A DNA stretch of 45,301 nt from CAYMWF01 sp964394085 [NCBI: uncultured Gemmatimonadota bacterium] (GTDB taxonomy: Bacteria; GCA-2686955; CAYMWF01), in assembly GCA_964394085.1 (NCBI GenBank), contig CAYMWF010000041.1:1-45301 (forward strand). The letters run 5' to 3'. Below the pieces are notes generated by a model. It was not told the DNA's origin. It worked only from the letters and a program-made list of their open reading frames with translations, and did not search any database. The translations under genes and the position numbers were made by a program. Positions 27,951 to 36,294 of this stretch are shown piece by piece. Positions within the stretch are counted from its first letter, which is position 1; every line of letters begins with the position of its first letter.

Positions 27951-29174
27951 ATGAGAATGCTTATCTCTGCGTTGTGTATTTTCGCCCTGGCCGGCATTTC
28001 GCCGGCAGCCGCTCCGAAATTTCTACCGACGACCACCACTATCAACCCGGTTGCAGCGGCCGCCCAGGTCGAGAGAGGATCATTATCCGATAACGATTCC
28101 CCGTGCGATAACCTGGGTCTGTGCGGGAATGTATACGGGCCGTCCGGAGACGGCGTGTTTCTGGGCGACTTCGCGTTCAATTGCAACACCCTCGAGTTCG
28201 CGGTAATCGAGGTCGGCGGGGGGGACTATATCTTTACTATGACCGATGACTGCAGCGAGTCCGGCTCTTACTACTATAAAGACCCCAGTTTGTATTATTC
28301 CGGCCGCGGTCTGGGCTATCACCAGTTCGAGGATGTGTACTTCGCATCGAGCTGGAACTGGTACACCACCTATGCGTTGAACACAAGCTTCGAAGTCATC
28401 GCGTCAACCTACGACGGGATTGCCGGTGCGGGCAACGCTGTGGACGAGGCGAATAACTTCCTTTACCAGACCTCCAACGCCAGCCCCGACATGTTGTACG
28501 AATACACGATCAACCAGGACTACACGATAACATCCACGGGCAGGAGCTGGTCGGTGCCCTGGGGCGGCTCTTCCGACGGTTATTCGATGGCTTCCCTCGC
28601 TTATGATGATAACAGCGGCTACTTCTTCATGATCAACCAGGACGCCAACGCGCTCGAGTGGTTCTCGCTCACCGGCGGCAGTTTAATCAACGAGGGATAC
28701 TGCCACCTTTCCGGCATCAGCTTCGGCTGGGGTCTCGGTCTTACGAACGATATTGCGAAAGTCGCCGATATAGAATCTTTCTATCCTCCGTTCCCGGTGT
28801 ACGACGTTGAAGCTCCGCTTCAAGGTCACTGCGAACCACCTGATGACTGGTCAATCAGATACGTCGGATTCCTGGACGAAGCCGTAAACCGCTGCGGCGT
28901 TCCGATCGGGGCCACGGTGAGGAACAATACGGGCTCGCCGGTTGCAAAGGTCCTCTGGATCACCCAGGATCCTCCCTGCTGGGCGTATCTCTCGATGGGT
29001 GAATTCACTTTCGAACCCGGCGACAACACCTGGTACGGGTGCGTCCCCGTTAATGAACTGCCGGGACAAGCCATAGAGTACCATGTCCGGATACATGTCG
29101 GCGACGTCGCGGGCGGCACGTCCGACGATCACGATAATTTCGTGGTCACACTGCATAAAGCAGGGGTTCAATAA
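27951..29174 (+). CDS. Exported protein with C-terminal Ig-like domain, unknown function
   Basis: A 407-residue exported protein: signal peptide MRMLISALCIFALAGISPAAA, an aromatic-rich central part that may be a small propeller (YIFTMTDDCSESGSYYYKD, YAYDDNSG-like SLAYDDNSGYFFMINQDAN), and a C-terminal Ig-like domain (VGATV-type IGATVRNNTGSPVAKVLWI, EFTFEPGDNTWYG, AIEYHVRIHVGDV, HDNFVVTL). No enzyme motif recognised. Several cysteines suggest disulfides, fitting an extracytoplasmic location. The Shine-Dalgarno unit is duplicated. No FlgD/T9SS domain is present; the Ig-like end is of the kind seen on other exported proteins nearby. Confidence 0.8.
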   Translation: MRMLISALCIFALAGISPAAAPKFLPTTTTINPVAAAAQVERGSLSDNDSPCDNLGLCGNVYGPSGDGVFLGDFAFNCNTLEFAVIEVGGGDYIFTMTDDCSESGSYYYKDPSLYYSGRGLGYHQFEDVYFASSWNWYTTYALNTSFEVIASTYDGIAGAGNAVDEANNFLYQTSNASPDMLYEYTINQDYTITSTGRSWSVPWGGSSDGYSMASLAYDDNSGYFFMINQDANALEWFSLTGGSLINEGYCHLSGISFGWGLGLTNDIAKVADIESFYPPFPVYDVEAPLQGHCEPPDDWSIRYVGFLDEAVNRCGVPIGATVRNNTGSPVAKVLWITQDPPCWAYLSMGEFTFEPGDNTWYGCVPVNELPGQAIEYHVRIHVGDVAGGTSDDHDNFVVTLHKAGVQ

Positions 29175-29436
29175 TAACGGCGAGGATGCGCTATCCGGGC
29201 TGCACGATATTTTCCTCGGCATGAGTTGTTGATGTGCGGCCGTTGAAAACAAACATTGTTCCGGACGGGTCGCTTCGAAGATAGACAGACTACTTTTCAG
29301 GCTCCTGAGGCTGATGTCTGCCTGATTCGCAGCGGCCCGCTGTTATATGGCAAGGAAAATATTTGTCTCAGGACTGGATTAAGGCAATGATTATATGACA
29401 CCTCTTTTTAAACAGCGTCATCAGAGCGGAAGATGA

Positions 29437-29768
29437 ATGATGAAACGTTCAGCTTGGCTCCTCTTCCTCTTCCTGGCGTTTTTGGGCCCCGTTTTCGGCG
29501 GAACTTGTACGTCCCCGACGACCATGCCACGATACAGGCTGCAATCGATGCTGCAGGGTACGGTGATACCGTAATCGTCCCGGATGGCGAATTTTACGAC
29601 ACCGGTAATAGAGATATCAATTTCCTGGGGAAAGAAATAACCGTCGCGTCGGAGAATGGACCATGGAATACAACCATCAACTGCGAGCATTCGGGCAGAG
29701 GCTTCCGTTTCAGGAACCGGGAAACTTACGCATCGATGCGGGAACATCTGAAGGAGCGCCCGGCCCGC
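29437..29768 (+). pseudogene. Frameshifted, truncated beta-helix gene
   Basis: From ATG 29437 one frame gives a signal peptide (MMKRSAWLLFLFLAFLGPVF). A one-base shift at about 29500-29506 moves to the frame LYVPDDHATIQAAIDAA, GDTVIVPDGEFYDTGNRDI, NFLGKEITVASENGP and GRGFRFRN. These match the N-termini of the intact beta-helix genes at 36295 and 43467 and of the partial one at 45105. Similarity stops near 29745, just before the 3' end of the convergent gene at 29769, so about 300 residues of helix are missing. The gene was both frameshifted and cut, probably by a deletion joining it to its neighbour. Confidence 0.8.
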
Positions 29769-31208
29769 CTACTTCAACAGCAACATCCTGCGTGACTCTG
29801 ACTGCTCGCCTGCTTCCAGTCGGCAGACATACACACCGGAGGCGAGTTCAGGCGCCTCAAGGCGAACCTTGTGTGAACCTGCGGGACGAAACACTTTGCC
29901 CTCAGCCCAGACCAGACGGCCCGCCAGGTCGAAGACCTGGAGCCTGGTCTGTATGGCTCGGGGAAGTTCGAAGGAAATGACCGTGGAGGGGTTGAAGGGG
30001 TTGGGGTACACCGACATATTCAGGCGCGAATTCGGTGGAGCGAGCTGATCGTCCACGTCCATGACAGGATCCGGTTCGGTCACGATGAGCCAGGCGTCGG
30101 CGGAACCGAAGCCGAAGGAGGTCGTACGCCCCGCCACGGCATATCCGCCGTCCTGGTTCGGCCACACCGAATGGCAGACATCTACGCCGCTTCCCGCATA
30201 GCCCAGACTCCACAGGCTGTCTCCCCCGGCATCGGTGCGCAGCACCCAGAGGCCATGCGCCAACCCGAAGGATGTGGATTTTCCCCCGAGAATGAAGCCG
30301 CCGTCGAGGGTCTGCTCGAGAGACTGGAACTCCTCTATGCCCTGCCCCCCGTACTCGCGGCTCCAGAGTGTCTCTCCATTAATGTCTGTCTTCAGCAGCC
30401 AGAAATCTGCATCGCCGGAGGTCCCCCCGACCATGAAGCCGCCGTCCGCCGTCTCTCGAACCGACCGGCAGGTCTCGGTTCCGGTGGTTCCATAGGCCCG
30501 GCTCCACAACTCGTTTCCACCGGCATCGGTCTTCACGACCCACATGTCCGAGTTTCCCGCCCCGTAGGATCTCGTCGATCCTCCGAGGATATAACCGCCG
30601 TCGGCGGTCTCTCGAACCGAATTACAGTACTCTTCGTCGGCTCCTCCATAGGTGCGGGTCCAGAGGGTGTCTCCCTGGGTGGTGAGCCGCAGAAGCCAGA
30701 AATCATACTCGCCCTGTCCGAAGGAGCTCGTGCTGCCCGCGAGAACATACTCCTGATCGGAGGTCTGCTGAAGCGCATTGCATTGATCCCACTGATTCCC
30801 GCCGTAGGTGTGACTCCAGACCTCCGCTCCATCCCCCTGCGTCTTCACGACCCAGACATCGGCCGAGCCTTCGCCGAAGGACAGGGTATTGCCTCCGCAG
30901 ATGAACCCGCCGTCCGCTGTTTCCTGAACAGCAAAAAAACGGTCGCTCTGGTTTCCGCCCGACGTGCGGTCCCATATGGTGTCGCCCGCGGGACCCGCCT
31001 TCACCAGCCAGCCGTCGATACCGACCGCCCCCGCGGAAGAGGTTAGCCCCGCCAGAATAAAGGCCCCGTCAGAAGTCTGCTGACTCGAGTAGCAAATGTC
31101 GGATTCGCTGCCGCCGTAGGTCCGGCTCCAGAGGCTGTCGGGCTGGGCGAAAGCCGCGCCGAAACAAGCCGCCAGAAGGATAAAAGCGATTGCGATTCTA
31201 CGAGTCAT
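29769..31208 (-). CDS. Exported repeat protein with FlgD/T9SS-type C-terminus
   Basis: A 479-residue exported protein with signal peptide (MTRRIAIAFILLAACFGAAFA) and about seven repeats of some 50 residues of the form LWSRTYGG, then a CxSxQETxDGGFIxGG core, then SFGxGxxDxWVVKTDxxG. Such repeats form a beta-propeller-like disk and are common in secreted proteins of FCB-type bacteria. The last 85 residues are a FlgD/T9SS type A domain (VYPNPFNPSTVISFELP to RRMLLLK). AAAGGAG precedes ATG 31208. Role unknown; likely surface-exposed or secreted. Its 3' end abuts a truncated beta-helix gene. Confidence 0.87.
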   Translation of the reverse strand: MTRRIAIAFILLAACFGAAFAQPDSLWSRTYGGSESDICYSSQQTSDGAFILAGLTSSAGAVGIDGWLVKAGPAGDTIWDRTSGGNQSDRFFAVQETADGGFICGGNTLSFGEGSADVWVVKTQGDGAEVWSHTYGGNQWDQCNALQQTSDQEYVLAGSTSSFGQGEYDFWLLRLTTQGDTLWTRTYGGADEEYCNSVRETADGGYILGGSTRSYGAGNSDMWVVKTDAGGNELWSRAYGTTGTETCRSVRETADGGFMVGGTSGDADFWLLKTDINGETLWSREYGGQGIEEFQSLEQTLDGGFILGGKSTSFGLAHGLWVLRTDAGGDSLWSLGYAGSGVDVCHSVWPNQDGGYAVAGRTTSFGFGSADAWLIVTEPDPVMDVDDQLAPPNSRLNMSVYPNPFNPSTVISFELPRAIQTRLQVFDLAGRLVWAEGKVFRPAGSHKVRLEAPELASGVYVCRLEAGEQSESRRMLLLK

Positions 31209-31274
31209 GATCGGCTCCTTTGAGTATCGCCCTGAAATTCAATGATTCACGCGTCTCAGCCACCTTATCAAGCT

Positions 31275-31321
31275 AATCATATTTGGTGTTGTGAGCTTGA
31301 ATCATACCTGGTGTTGCGAGC
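31275..31321 (+). repeat. 22-bp direct repeat upstream of the repeat-protein gene
   Basis: AATCATATTTGGTGTTGTGAGC (31275-31296) recurs at 31300-31321 with three differences, 25 bp between starts. It lies 67-113 bp upstream of the minus-strand start at 31208 and could be an operator pair. Confidence 0.75.
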
Positions 31322-31380
31322 ATATGCAACTTATTGAAGGAGGTTACTCGCGTGAACCGATTTCGTGTTCTGGCAGCCTG

Positions 31381-31414
31381 AAAAAAAAGCGCAGCCCGCG
31401 GATGCGGGCTGCGC
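31381..31414 (-). terminator. Strong Rho-independent terminator
   Basis: A perfect 11-bp stem (GCGCAGCCCGC, 31389-31399, with GCGGGCTGCGC, 31404-31414) and a 4-base loop, followed on the minus strand by eight T (31388-31381). It lies 25 bp after the stop of the putative exported selenoprotein, which supports that gene being transcribed to its end. Confidence 0.93.
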
Positions 31415-31438
31415 GGAAATGTCGCTGCTCGGGCAGTA

Positions 31439-32485
31439 TCAGTCGGCGGTTATCGTGAAGGCGAACGAATCCGTATCAAGCAGGCCGCCGCCCGATTCTT
31501 CGACCGTGCCTGTATAGGTATAATCGCCGAGGGGTGCGTGCCCCGGGATTTCATGTGAAATCCGGTGAGTCAGCGAACCGCCGGCCCCGAGGGTCAGGGT
31601 TGCCGGCCCCGCAACCGGGTTGCCGGTATACGGGCTGCCGTTCGGCAGGTAGACATCCGCCTGCACATCAAACGTGATGGGTGAATCTGTATTGTTGACG
31701 AGAGAAAGGTCGATTACCAGCTCTCCGCCCTGCGGAATTTCAGCCGATTCGGGAACCAGCTCGATGTCGATGTCGGGTTCGGAGAAGAAAAAATCGAGAT
31801 ACCGGGCCATCAGCTCCGATTTTACATTCAACCCCGCTCCGTCAATGATTCCGCCGAACGCGGAGCTGGTGTAGATGGTCTTATAGGTTCCTGCGTCATA
31901 GGCGACGGCGCGCCCGGCGCTCTCCTGCGACTCGAAAATCAGTTCGCCGGACTTCGCGGCGATTACATCATTATATTCGTCGACGATCACAACCCGGTGA
32001 GCATAGTCGAGTTCGAGCCCCCCGGCCAATGAGCCGATCTGCCCGTCGAGTCCGGAGATGTTGCCTAGAGGATTGCCGTCTCTGACCCAGACGGCGCCGA
32101 ACATGTCGAAGAATTCGTCGCCATTATTGAAGAAACCGAAATCGCTGCCTTCGACATAAACCGGTTTCCCGGCTTCGAGAAAGGAAATCAGGCTGGTTTT
32201 CTCACCCGGAGAAAACAAGTGTATTTCCCCTCAGCAGTATGATCCCATAACGATGAATATCGCATCGTACGGGTCGAGGTTCTCGGGCAGACCCTCAATT
32301 GTGGTGAAGCTGCAGCCGTTATCCGCAAGGGCGTTTTCAATGGCGTATTCGCAGCCGACCGAACCTCCCCCGTCAGGATCGGGGAAAACATCGCCCCAGT
32401 CCCTGTCATAGATCAGGATCTCCCGGCCGGGAGCGATTCCAGCGAGAAGAAAGATGATAAAGAGTGGAAGTAATCGACGAAACAT
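31439..32485 (-). CDS. Putative exported selenoprotein with vicinal Cys-Sec; in-frame UGA at 32231-32233
   Basis: Read through one in-frame UGA, this is a single 348-residue exported protein: signal peptide MFRRLLPLFIIFLLAGIAPG, a ThuA/GATase-like domain (EILIYDRDWGD, YDAIFIVMGSYC-UGA-GEIHLFSP, FLEAGKPVYVEGSDFGFF) and a C-terminal Ig-like domain (about 240-348). UGA is codon 85, directly after C84. AAGGAGG lies nine bases before ATG 32485, the frame and fold are continuous across the UGA, and a strong terminator follows the TGA-independent final stop. A perfect SECIS-like hairpin starts 14 bases after the UGA. Other cysteines are C45 and C58. Alternatives: a recent nonsense mutation or a sequencing error. 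Function unknown; a redox role is inferred. Without recoding it would be called as two fragments. Confidence 0.72.
32196..32216 (-). promoter_or_regulatory. Candidate bacterial SECIS hairpin (exported protein)
   Basis: On the minus strand the UGA (32233-32231) is followed by 14 bases, then GUUUUCUC (32216-32209), loop CGGGU (32208-32204) and GAGAAAAC (32203-32196): a perfect 8-bp stem. The loop begins 23 bases after the UGA and has G at its second position. This fits the bacterial SECIS model as I recall it (loop about 16-37 bases after the UGA, G in the first two loop bases, SelB binding). Confidence 0.68.
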
Positions 32486-32877
32486 CAACAGTATCCTCCT
32501 TTCGAGGAGCTTTTCCCGCGCCGGTCCGCAAACTTGATTCCGATCGCGAAATGTCAATAGTATGCCCCGTCAGGGCAGGAACATGGAATTATAACCCACC
32601 TCTTCGAAAAGTTCGGATTTATTTCCCGGGAGCGGATTCTGCCGCACCGCCCGGAAGCCGGAATTTGCCGAATGGGAAAAATCCGCCCCGGTAATCGGCC
32701 GGGCTGAGGTGTCTTCTCCGGAGAAATATTTTACCCATATGGGAAAAATCGGAGATGATAAATGGAACCTTGGTGGGAGTTGTATTGTATCATTTATCTG
32801 CGGGCCGGGTTATTTGAACCGGTCCTGAATCAGTAACCGAAGCCGGGGCGGTCCCGGTTTCAGAATGGATAGAGAGA
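32486..32877. other. Divergent promoter region of the selenoprotein pair
   Basis: This 392-bp gap must hold the start signals of both putative selenoprotein genes. ATGGGAAAAATC occurs twice in the same orientation (32672-32683 and 32739-32750, 67 bp apart); the second copy overlaps the palindrome CCCATATGGG. These could be shared operators. No confident -35/-10 pair is assigned and no gene is seen. Confidence 0.5.
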
Positions 32878-33300
32878 ATGGACGCCATCCTGCAGTTTCT
32901 CAAGGCGAATCCTCTGCTGGTGATAATTCTGGCTCTGGCCGGAGCCTGGTTCTACCTGAGGACTTCATCCAGCGACATCGCCTCGATCGATGAATTCGGC
33001 AAGGCGGTGCGGTCGGGCAGACCGGTGCTGGTCCAGCTCTACTCGAACACGTGAGCGCCGTGCCTTCTGGCGAAACCTGTCGTCGACAGGATAGAAAAAG
33101 ACCTCGAGGGGAAAGCCGACGTATTCAGAATCAGCGCCCTCTCGAAGCTGGGCATGGAACTGGCAAGAAAGTACGGGGTTCGGGGAGTTCCGACGCTTCT
33201 CGCCTTCGACGGCGGCGGTAACCTCAGCTATCAAAAGACCGGCATCCTCAACCAGGAGGAGACCGTTCGGGCGGTGCTCGGTGCGGGAACTTCTCGATAA
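32878..33300 (+). CDS. Membrane-anchored selenocysteine thioredoxin (UAPC); in-frame UGA at 33052-33054
   Basis: Not callable without recoding. From ATG 32878 to TAA 33298-33300 the frame holds one internal UGA at codon 59 and encodes 140 residues: a membrane anchor (NPLLVIILALAGAWFYL, 11-27), then a thioredoxin fold with SIDEFGKAVRSGRPVLVQLYSNT, U59-A-P-C62, LAKPVVDRIEKDLEGKADVF, KYGVRGVPTLLAF (cis-proline loop) and a closing helix. The UGA falls exactly where thioredoxins have the first cysteine of CxxC. A hairpin 21 bases downstream fits a SECIS element. Known biology: Sec in place of the attacking Cys makes a more reactive thiol oxidoreductase. The single N-terminal anchor suggests the domain faces the periplasm. 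The ribosome site (ATAGAGAG) is modest. A divergent Cys-Sec exported protein gene lies 392 bp away. Confidence 0.85.
33076..33090 (+). promoter_or_regulatory. Candidate bacterial SECIS hairpin (thioredoxin)
   Basis: CCUGUC (33076-33081), loop GUC (33082-33084) and GACAGG (33085-33090) form a perfect 6-bp stem. It starts 21 bases after the UGA; the loop begins 28 bases after it and its first base is G. A smaller CGCC/GGCG stem (33056-33059 with 33069-33072) sits nearer the UGA but its loop is too close for the usual model. Confidence 0.66.
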
Positions 33301-33348
33301 ACTGACATAAGGAGATACCTCCACACCCAAAATCTCCAGCAACATATC

Positions 33349-33390
33349 AACAGCCAACCCGGCCGGTTCTCCGGTCGGGCGCTGTTTTGT
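33349..33390 (+). terminator. Terminator after the selenocysteine thioredoxin
   Basis: A long hairpin: AACAGC (33349-33354) with GCTGTT (33381-33386) outside, and CCCGGCCGG (33358-33366) with CCGGTCGGG (33371-33379, one G-T pair) inside, loop TTCT, ending in TTTTG. It lies about 50 bp after the thioredoxin stop and shows that the transcript includes the full gene beyond the UGA. Confidence 0.75.
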
Positions 33391-33481
33391 ACCCCGATTA
33401 TGTCGTGAATATTTTTCGAGTGCAGTGCATCTGGAAGGGCATCTCCGCCCTTGGCCCAGGTTCTCCATGGGAGAAGTGCGG

Positions 33482-36283
33482 TCAAGGCTGTATGACATCG
33501 CAATCGAAGGAGACCGAATCCCAGGTGTCGCCGGGATAGGTGCCGACGATGTTCTCGACCGCATAGGTTCCGGGCGGAGCGGCTCCCGGCACATCCAGAG
33601 AAGCAGTGCCGCGACCCTGGTAAAACGGGGGAACGGCGATATCTTCCGCCAGCAGGACCACGTACGGATTCAGGCCCGGAGGCAGCACGTCGCTCGTGAT
33701 CGACAGCCACACGTCGACGACCTGCACCTCGCCGGTGTTGTTGGCGAGGGTGATCCGCCACGAGGCGATGGAACCCGCCGGAACCGAAGAAGGCGTATTC
33801 TCCACCCCTATGGCGACCGGGGCCGTGGGATTGTTCGAACTCCCGGGCGTCGGCTCGGTGAAGAAGGTCCAGGTCTCGCCGCCGTCGGCTTCCCGGCCGT
33901 AGGATACGTCGGTGGTCTGGACACCGAACGACAGGGTATCGATCGGGACGCCGCCGGAGATATCGTAGAGCCCGATCTGCTCTCCCGACGCGGACAGCTT
34001 GAAGTTCGTGTGCAGGCCGGGATCGCCTGCATCGCCGTCCGCCCAGACCAGGAGGAAGCCGCCGGGCGTTATGAAAATATCCGGGAACTCCCACTTGTCC
34101 GGATCGCTCAAATCGTCGGTCAGATACATTCCGGCTAGATACACGGTGTCTTCACCGCCATTGTAAATTTCGATCCAGTCGTCGAACTCGCCCTGCGGAT
34201 CGGCGATGGTGGTATCGTTGCTCGCCATGAACTCATTGATGAGCAGTAGCGGAACCGTTCCGCCCACCTGGTAGCCGTATGCGTCATCGGGAGCGCCCAC
34301 CGGTTCTTTCCGGTTCACCCCTTCATTATCGAATGCGCTGACATAGTAGAGGACGATTGTTCCGTCTTCCTGGCCGGGAATCGTGTTTCCGTACGTATCG
34401 TCGTCCGGTGCACCGTCGCCGTGAAGCCCGTCATCGAACATCTGGAGTTCTGTAAAGCCGGATCCGGCATCGTAGTAGAGGCGGACCGACTCCACTGCTC
34501 CGTCATCGACTACGTGTGCCGTTACCGTGACATCCTCCCACGGTTCCGGCCATTCCGGGAGCCTGGCGAGGTCGGAGATCGATGGAGGCGTGTTGGAGCT
34601 GTTCTCCTCTCCCGGCGTCGGGTGCATGGCCCTCCAGTCGGGAACGCCGTCGGGGAAACGGCCGAAGGAGATATCCGCTTCCTGCTCCCCGAAGGAGATA
34701 TAGTCGATCACCGTTTCTCCGTCGAGGAAGGTGAACACCACCTCCTCCCCTCCGGAATCGAGCTGGAAAGTCGCGTGCAACGGACCTTCAAGAGGTTCGT
34801 CGTCGCAGAATACGACGATGTATCCGCCGGCTTCCACGGTGGTGTCGGGAAACTGCCACTTGGTCTTCTCGCCGAGATCGTCGGACAGCCAGCACCCGCC
34901 GAGATTCAGGGGCGATGCCGAGATATTCTTGATCTCTATCCAGTCCTCGTTCTCGAGCGCTTCGTCCTCGAGGCCGTTCACGTTGTCGGCCAGCAACTCG
35001 TTGATCACGACTACATCGAGGAAGGTGAATTCGGCGAGCTGCTCCGAGACCGCCGTCCTGCGGTCGTCGACGAACCGCTTGAGGCCGATGATCGTCCCGT
35101 GTGGAGGAGCGAAGATATCGTTTTCAAGGTTCTCTTCGAACTGGTCGTTCGAGTACATCTTCTTCGTGTCCGCATAGACGGAGGGGCGGATCAGGTCGGC
35201 GTACGAATCGATTTCGACGTCGAATCTCGACTGCTCGAACCGGTATGCAGTGAAGTCCTTCAAGGCCTCAAGGTAGATCCACCGGAACGGGGCCGCGTCG
35301 AGGATCGCTTCGACGAGCGGCCGGGTTCCGTGGCCGTCGGGCAGCCAGTCCCACCGGAGATCGATCACTTCCTGCGGCTGCATTCCGAAGTCGAAGTTTC
35401 CGAAAGCCTCGTTCACGTCCCACGTGATGTAGTAGAACCGATCCCGGCCTTCGATATGGTAGATATAGTAATTGTGACCGGTGCCCTGGTACGAGTCGAG
35501 ATTGACGAAGAGGTTGCCGGCGGCCATGGCGCGGGCGAATTCGCCGCAGTCGATGTAGCCGGGGAGAATCCGGGCGAGGGTGTCCGGATCGTTATGGTTC
35601 AGCACGTATATGAACTCGATCAGCTGCGACCAGTCTCCTTCCTCTTCATTGTTCGCTTTCTCATACTTTTGCTGATAGAGCACCGGGTCGGGACCCAGCC
35701 ATTCGAGGGTGCCGTGCGGATCGCCTTTCCACATGTCGCCGTCTTCATTTTCTCCGAAGCGGCTGGTGATGAAGCTCTTGTTCACGGTCTCGGACATAAT
35801 ATATAGGCCCCAGTATTCTCCGTTGATGTAGACTTCGGCGAAGTTGGCGCGCGACACGTCGAAACGCTCCTCGCCCAGGAAATCGAGAAAGAGCTTCTCG
35901 CGGAGGAAGGTGGGGTCTTTGAAGGCGTTGTTGAAATTGAGGGTCGTCAGCCCGAAGGGGCGCAGACCGTCGTCGTAGTGATTGAACTTGATCTTCATCG
36001 ATTTCTTCGGGCCCGGATAGCCGTGGAACGAGGAGTTCCCCTTGAAGCGGACGCCGACGCTGTCCATCGCTTCACCGGCCAGGCTGCAGACTCCGTGCAT
36101 GTATATTTCGTCTTCGTAATAATACATGAGCGAATCGAACCAGTCGGGCTGGGTGAAGGTAAGCTCGAGCCGCCATATGTCGGGCGGATCGAACAGGAAA
36201 TCCGCCTCATCGGCGAAGCACGTTCCGAAGCAGATTCCCGCCAGGAGTAGCGGGATGATGTAGAGACATGCCGTGGTTTTCAT
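33482..36283 (-). CDS. CotH kinase-domain protein with two lamin-tail domains
   Basis: A 933-residue exported protein. Signal peptide (about 1-24), then a CotH-type kinase domain (about 45-400): GVRFKGNSS, KKSMKIKFN, LREKLFLDFLG, VYINGEYWGLYIMSE and FYYITWDVNEAFG, in which the D of WDVNEAFG matches the metal-binding DWD-type motif. CotH domains phosphorylate proteins; the target here is unknown. Two lamin-tail domains follow (INELLADN to DWIEIKN; INEFMASN to DWIEIYN) with a beta-sandwich between them, then a C-terminal Ig-like domain (SIASWRITLANNTGEVQVV to GTYAVENIVGTYPGD). I chose ATG 36283 with AGAGG upstream. It ends in TGA used as a normal stop and is 11 bp downstream of the beta-helix gene. 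Confidence 0.9.
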   Translation of the reverse strand: MKTTACLYIIPLLLAGICFGTCFADEADFLFDPPDIWRLELTFTQPDWFDSLMYYYEDEIYMHGVCSLAGEAMDSVGVRFKGNSSFHGYPGPKKSMKIKFNHYDDGLRPFGLTTLNFNNAFKDPTFLREKLFLDFLGEERFDVSRANFAEVYINGEYWGLYIMSETVNKSFITSRFGENEDGDMWKGDPHGTLEWLGPDPVLYQQKYEKANNEEEGDWSQLIEFIYVLNHNDPDTLARILPGYIDCGEFARAMAAGNLFVNLDSYQGTGHNYYIYHIEGRDRFYYITWDVNEAFGNFDFGMQPQEVIDLRWDWLPDGHGTRPLVEAILDAAPFRWIYLEALKDFTAYRFEQSRFDVEIDSYADLIRPSVYADTKKMYSNDQFEENLENDIFAPPHGTIIGLKRFVDDRRTAVSEQLAEFTFLDVVVINELLADNVNGLEDEALENEDWIEIKNISASPLNLGGCWLSDDLGEKTKWQFPDTTVEAGGYIVVFCDDEPLEGPLHATFQLDSGGEEVVFTFLDGETVIDYISFGEQEADISFGRFPDGVPDWRAMHPTPGEENSSNTPPSISDLARLPEWPEPWEDVTVTAHVVDDGAVESVRLYYDAGSGFTELQMFDDGLHGDGAPDDDTYGNTIPGQEDGTIVLYYVSAFDNEGVNRKEPVGAPDDAYGYQVGGTVPLLLINEFMASNDTTIADPQGEFDDWIEIYNGGEDTVYLAGMYLTDDLSDPDKWEFPDIFITPGGFLLVWADGDAGDPGLHTNFKLSASGEQIGLYDISGGVPIDTLSFGVQTTDVSYGREADGGETWTFFTEPTPGSSNNPTAPVAIGVENTPSSVPAGSIASWRITLANNTGEVQVVDVWLSITSDVLPPGLNPYVVLLAEDIAVPPFYQGRGTASLDVPGAAPPGTYAVENIVGTYPGDTWDSVSFDCDVIQP

Positions 36284-36294
36284 CTCAACCTCTG

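Noticed and set aside
31439-32218. Separate 259-residue gene starting at 32218
   Set aside because: Its start has no ribosome site or signal peptide, and the upstream fragment lies in the same frame across one UGA; read as one gene.
31439-33300. Genome-wide reassignment of UGA to a sense codon
   Set aside because: UGA ends tldE, the large lipoprotein and the CotH gene at natural C-termini, so only specific recoding fits.
32965-33594. 209-codon minus-strand frame over the thioredoxin
   Set aside because: Antisense shadow of the UGA-containing thioredoxin, with no recognisable domain.
34421-35806. 461-codon plus-strand frame opposite the CotH gene
   Set aside because: Antisense shadow of a gene with CotH and lamin-tail motifs.
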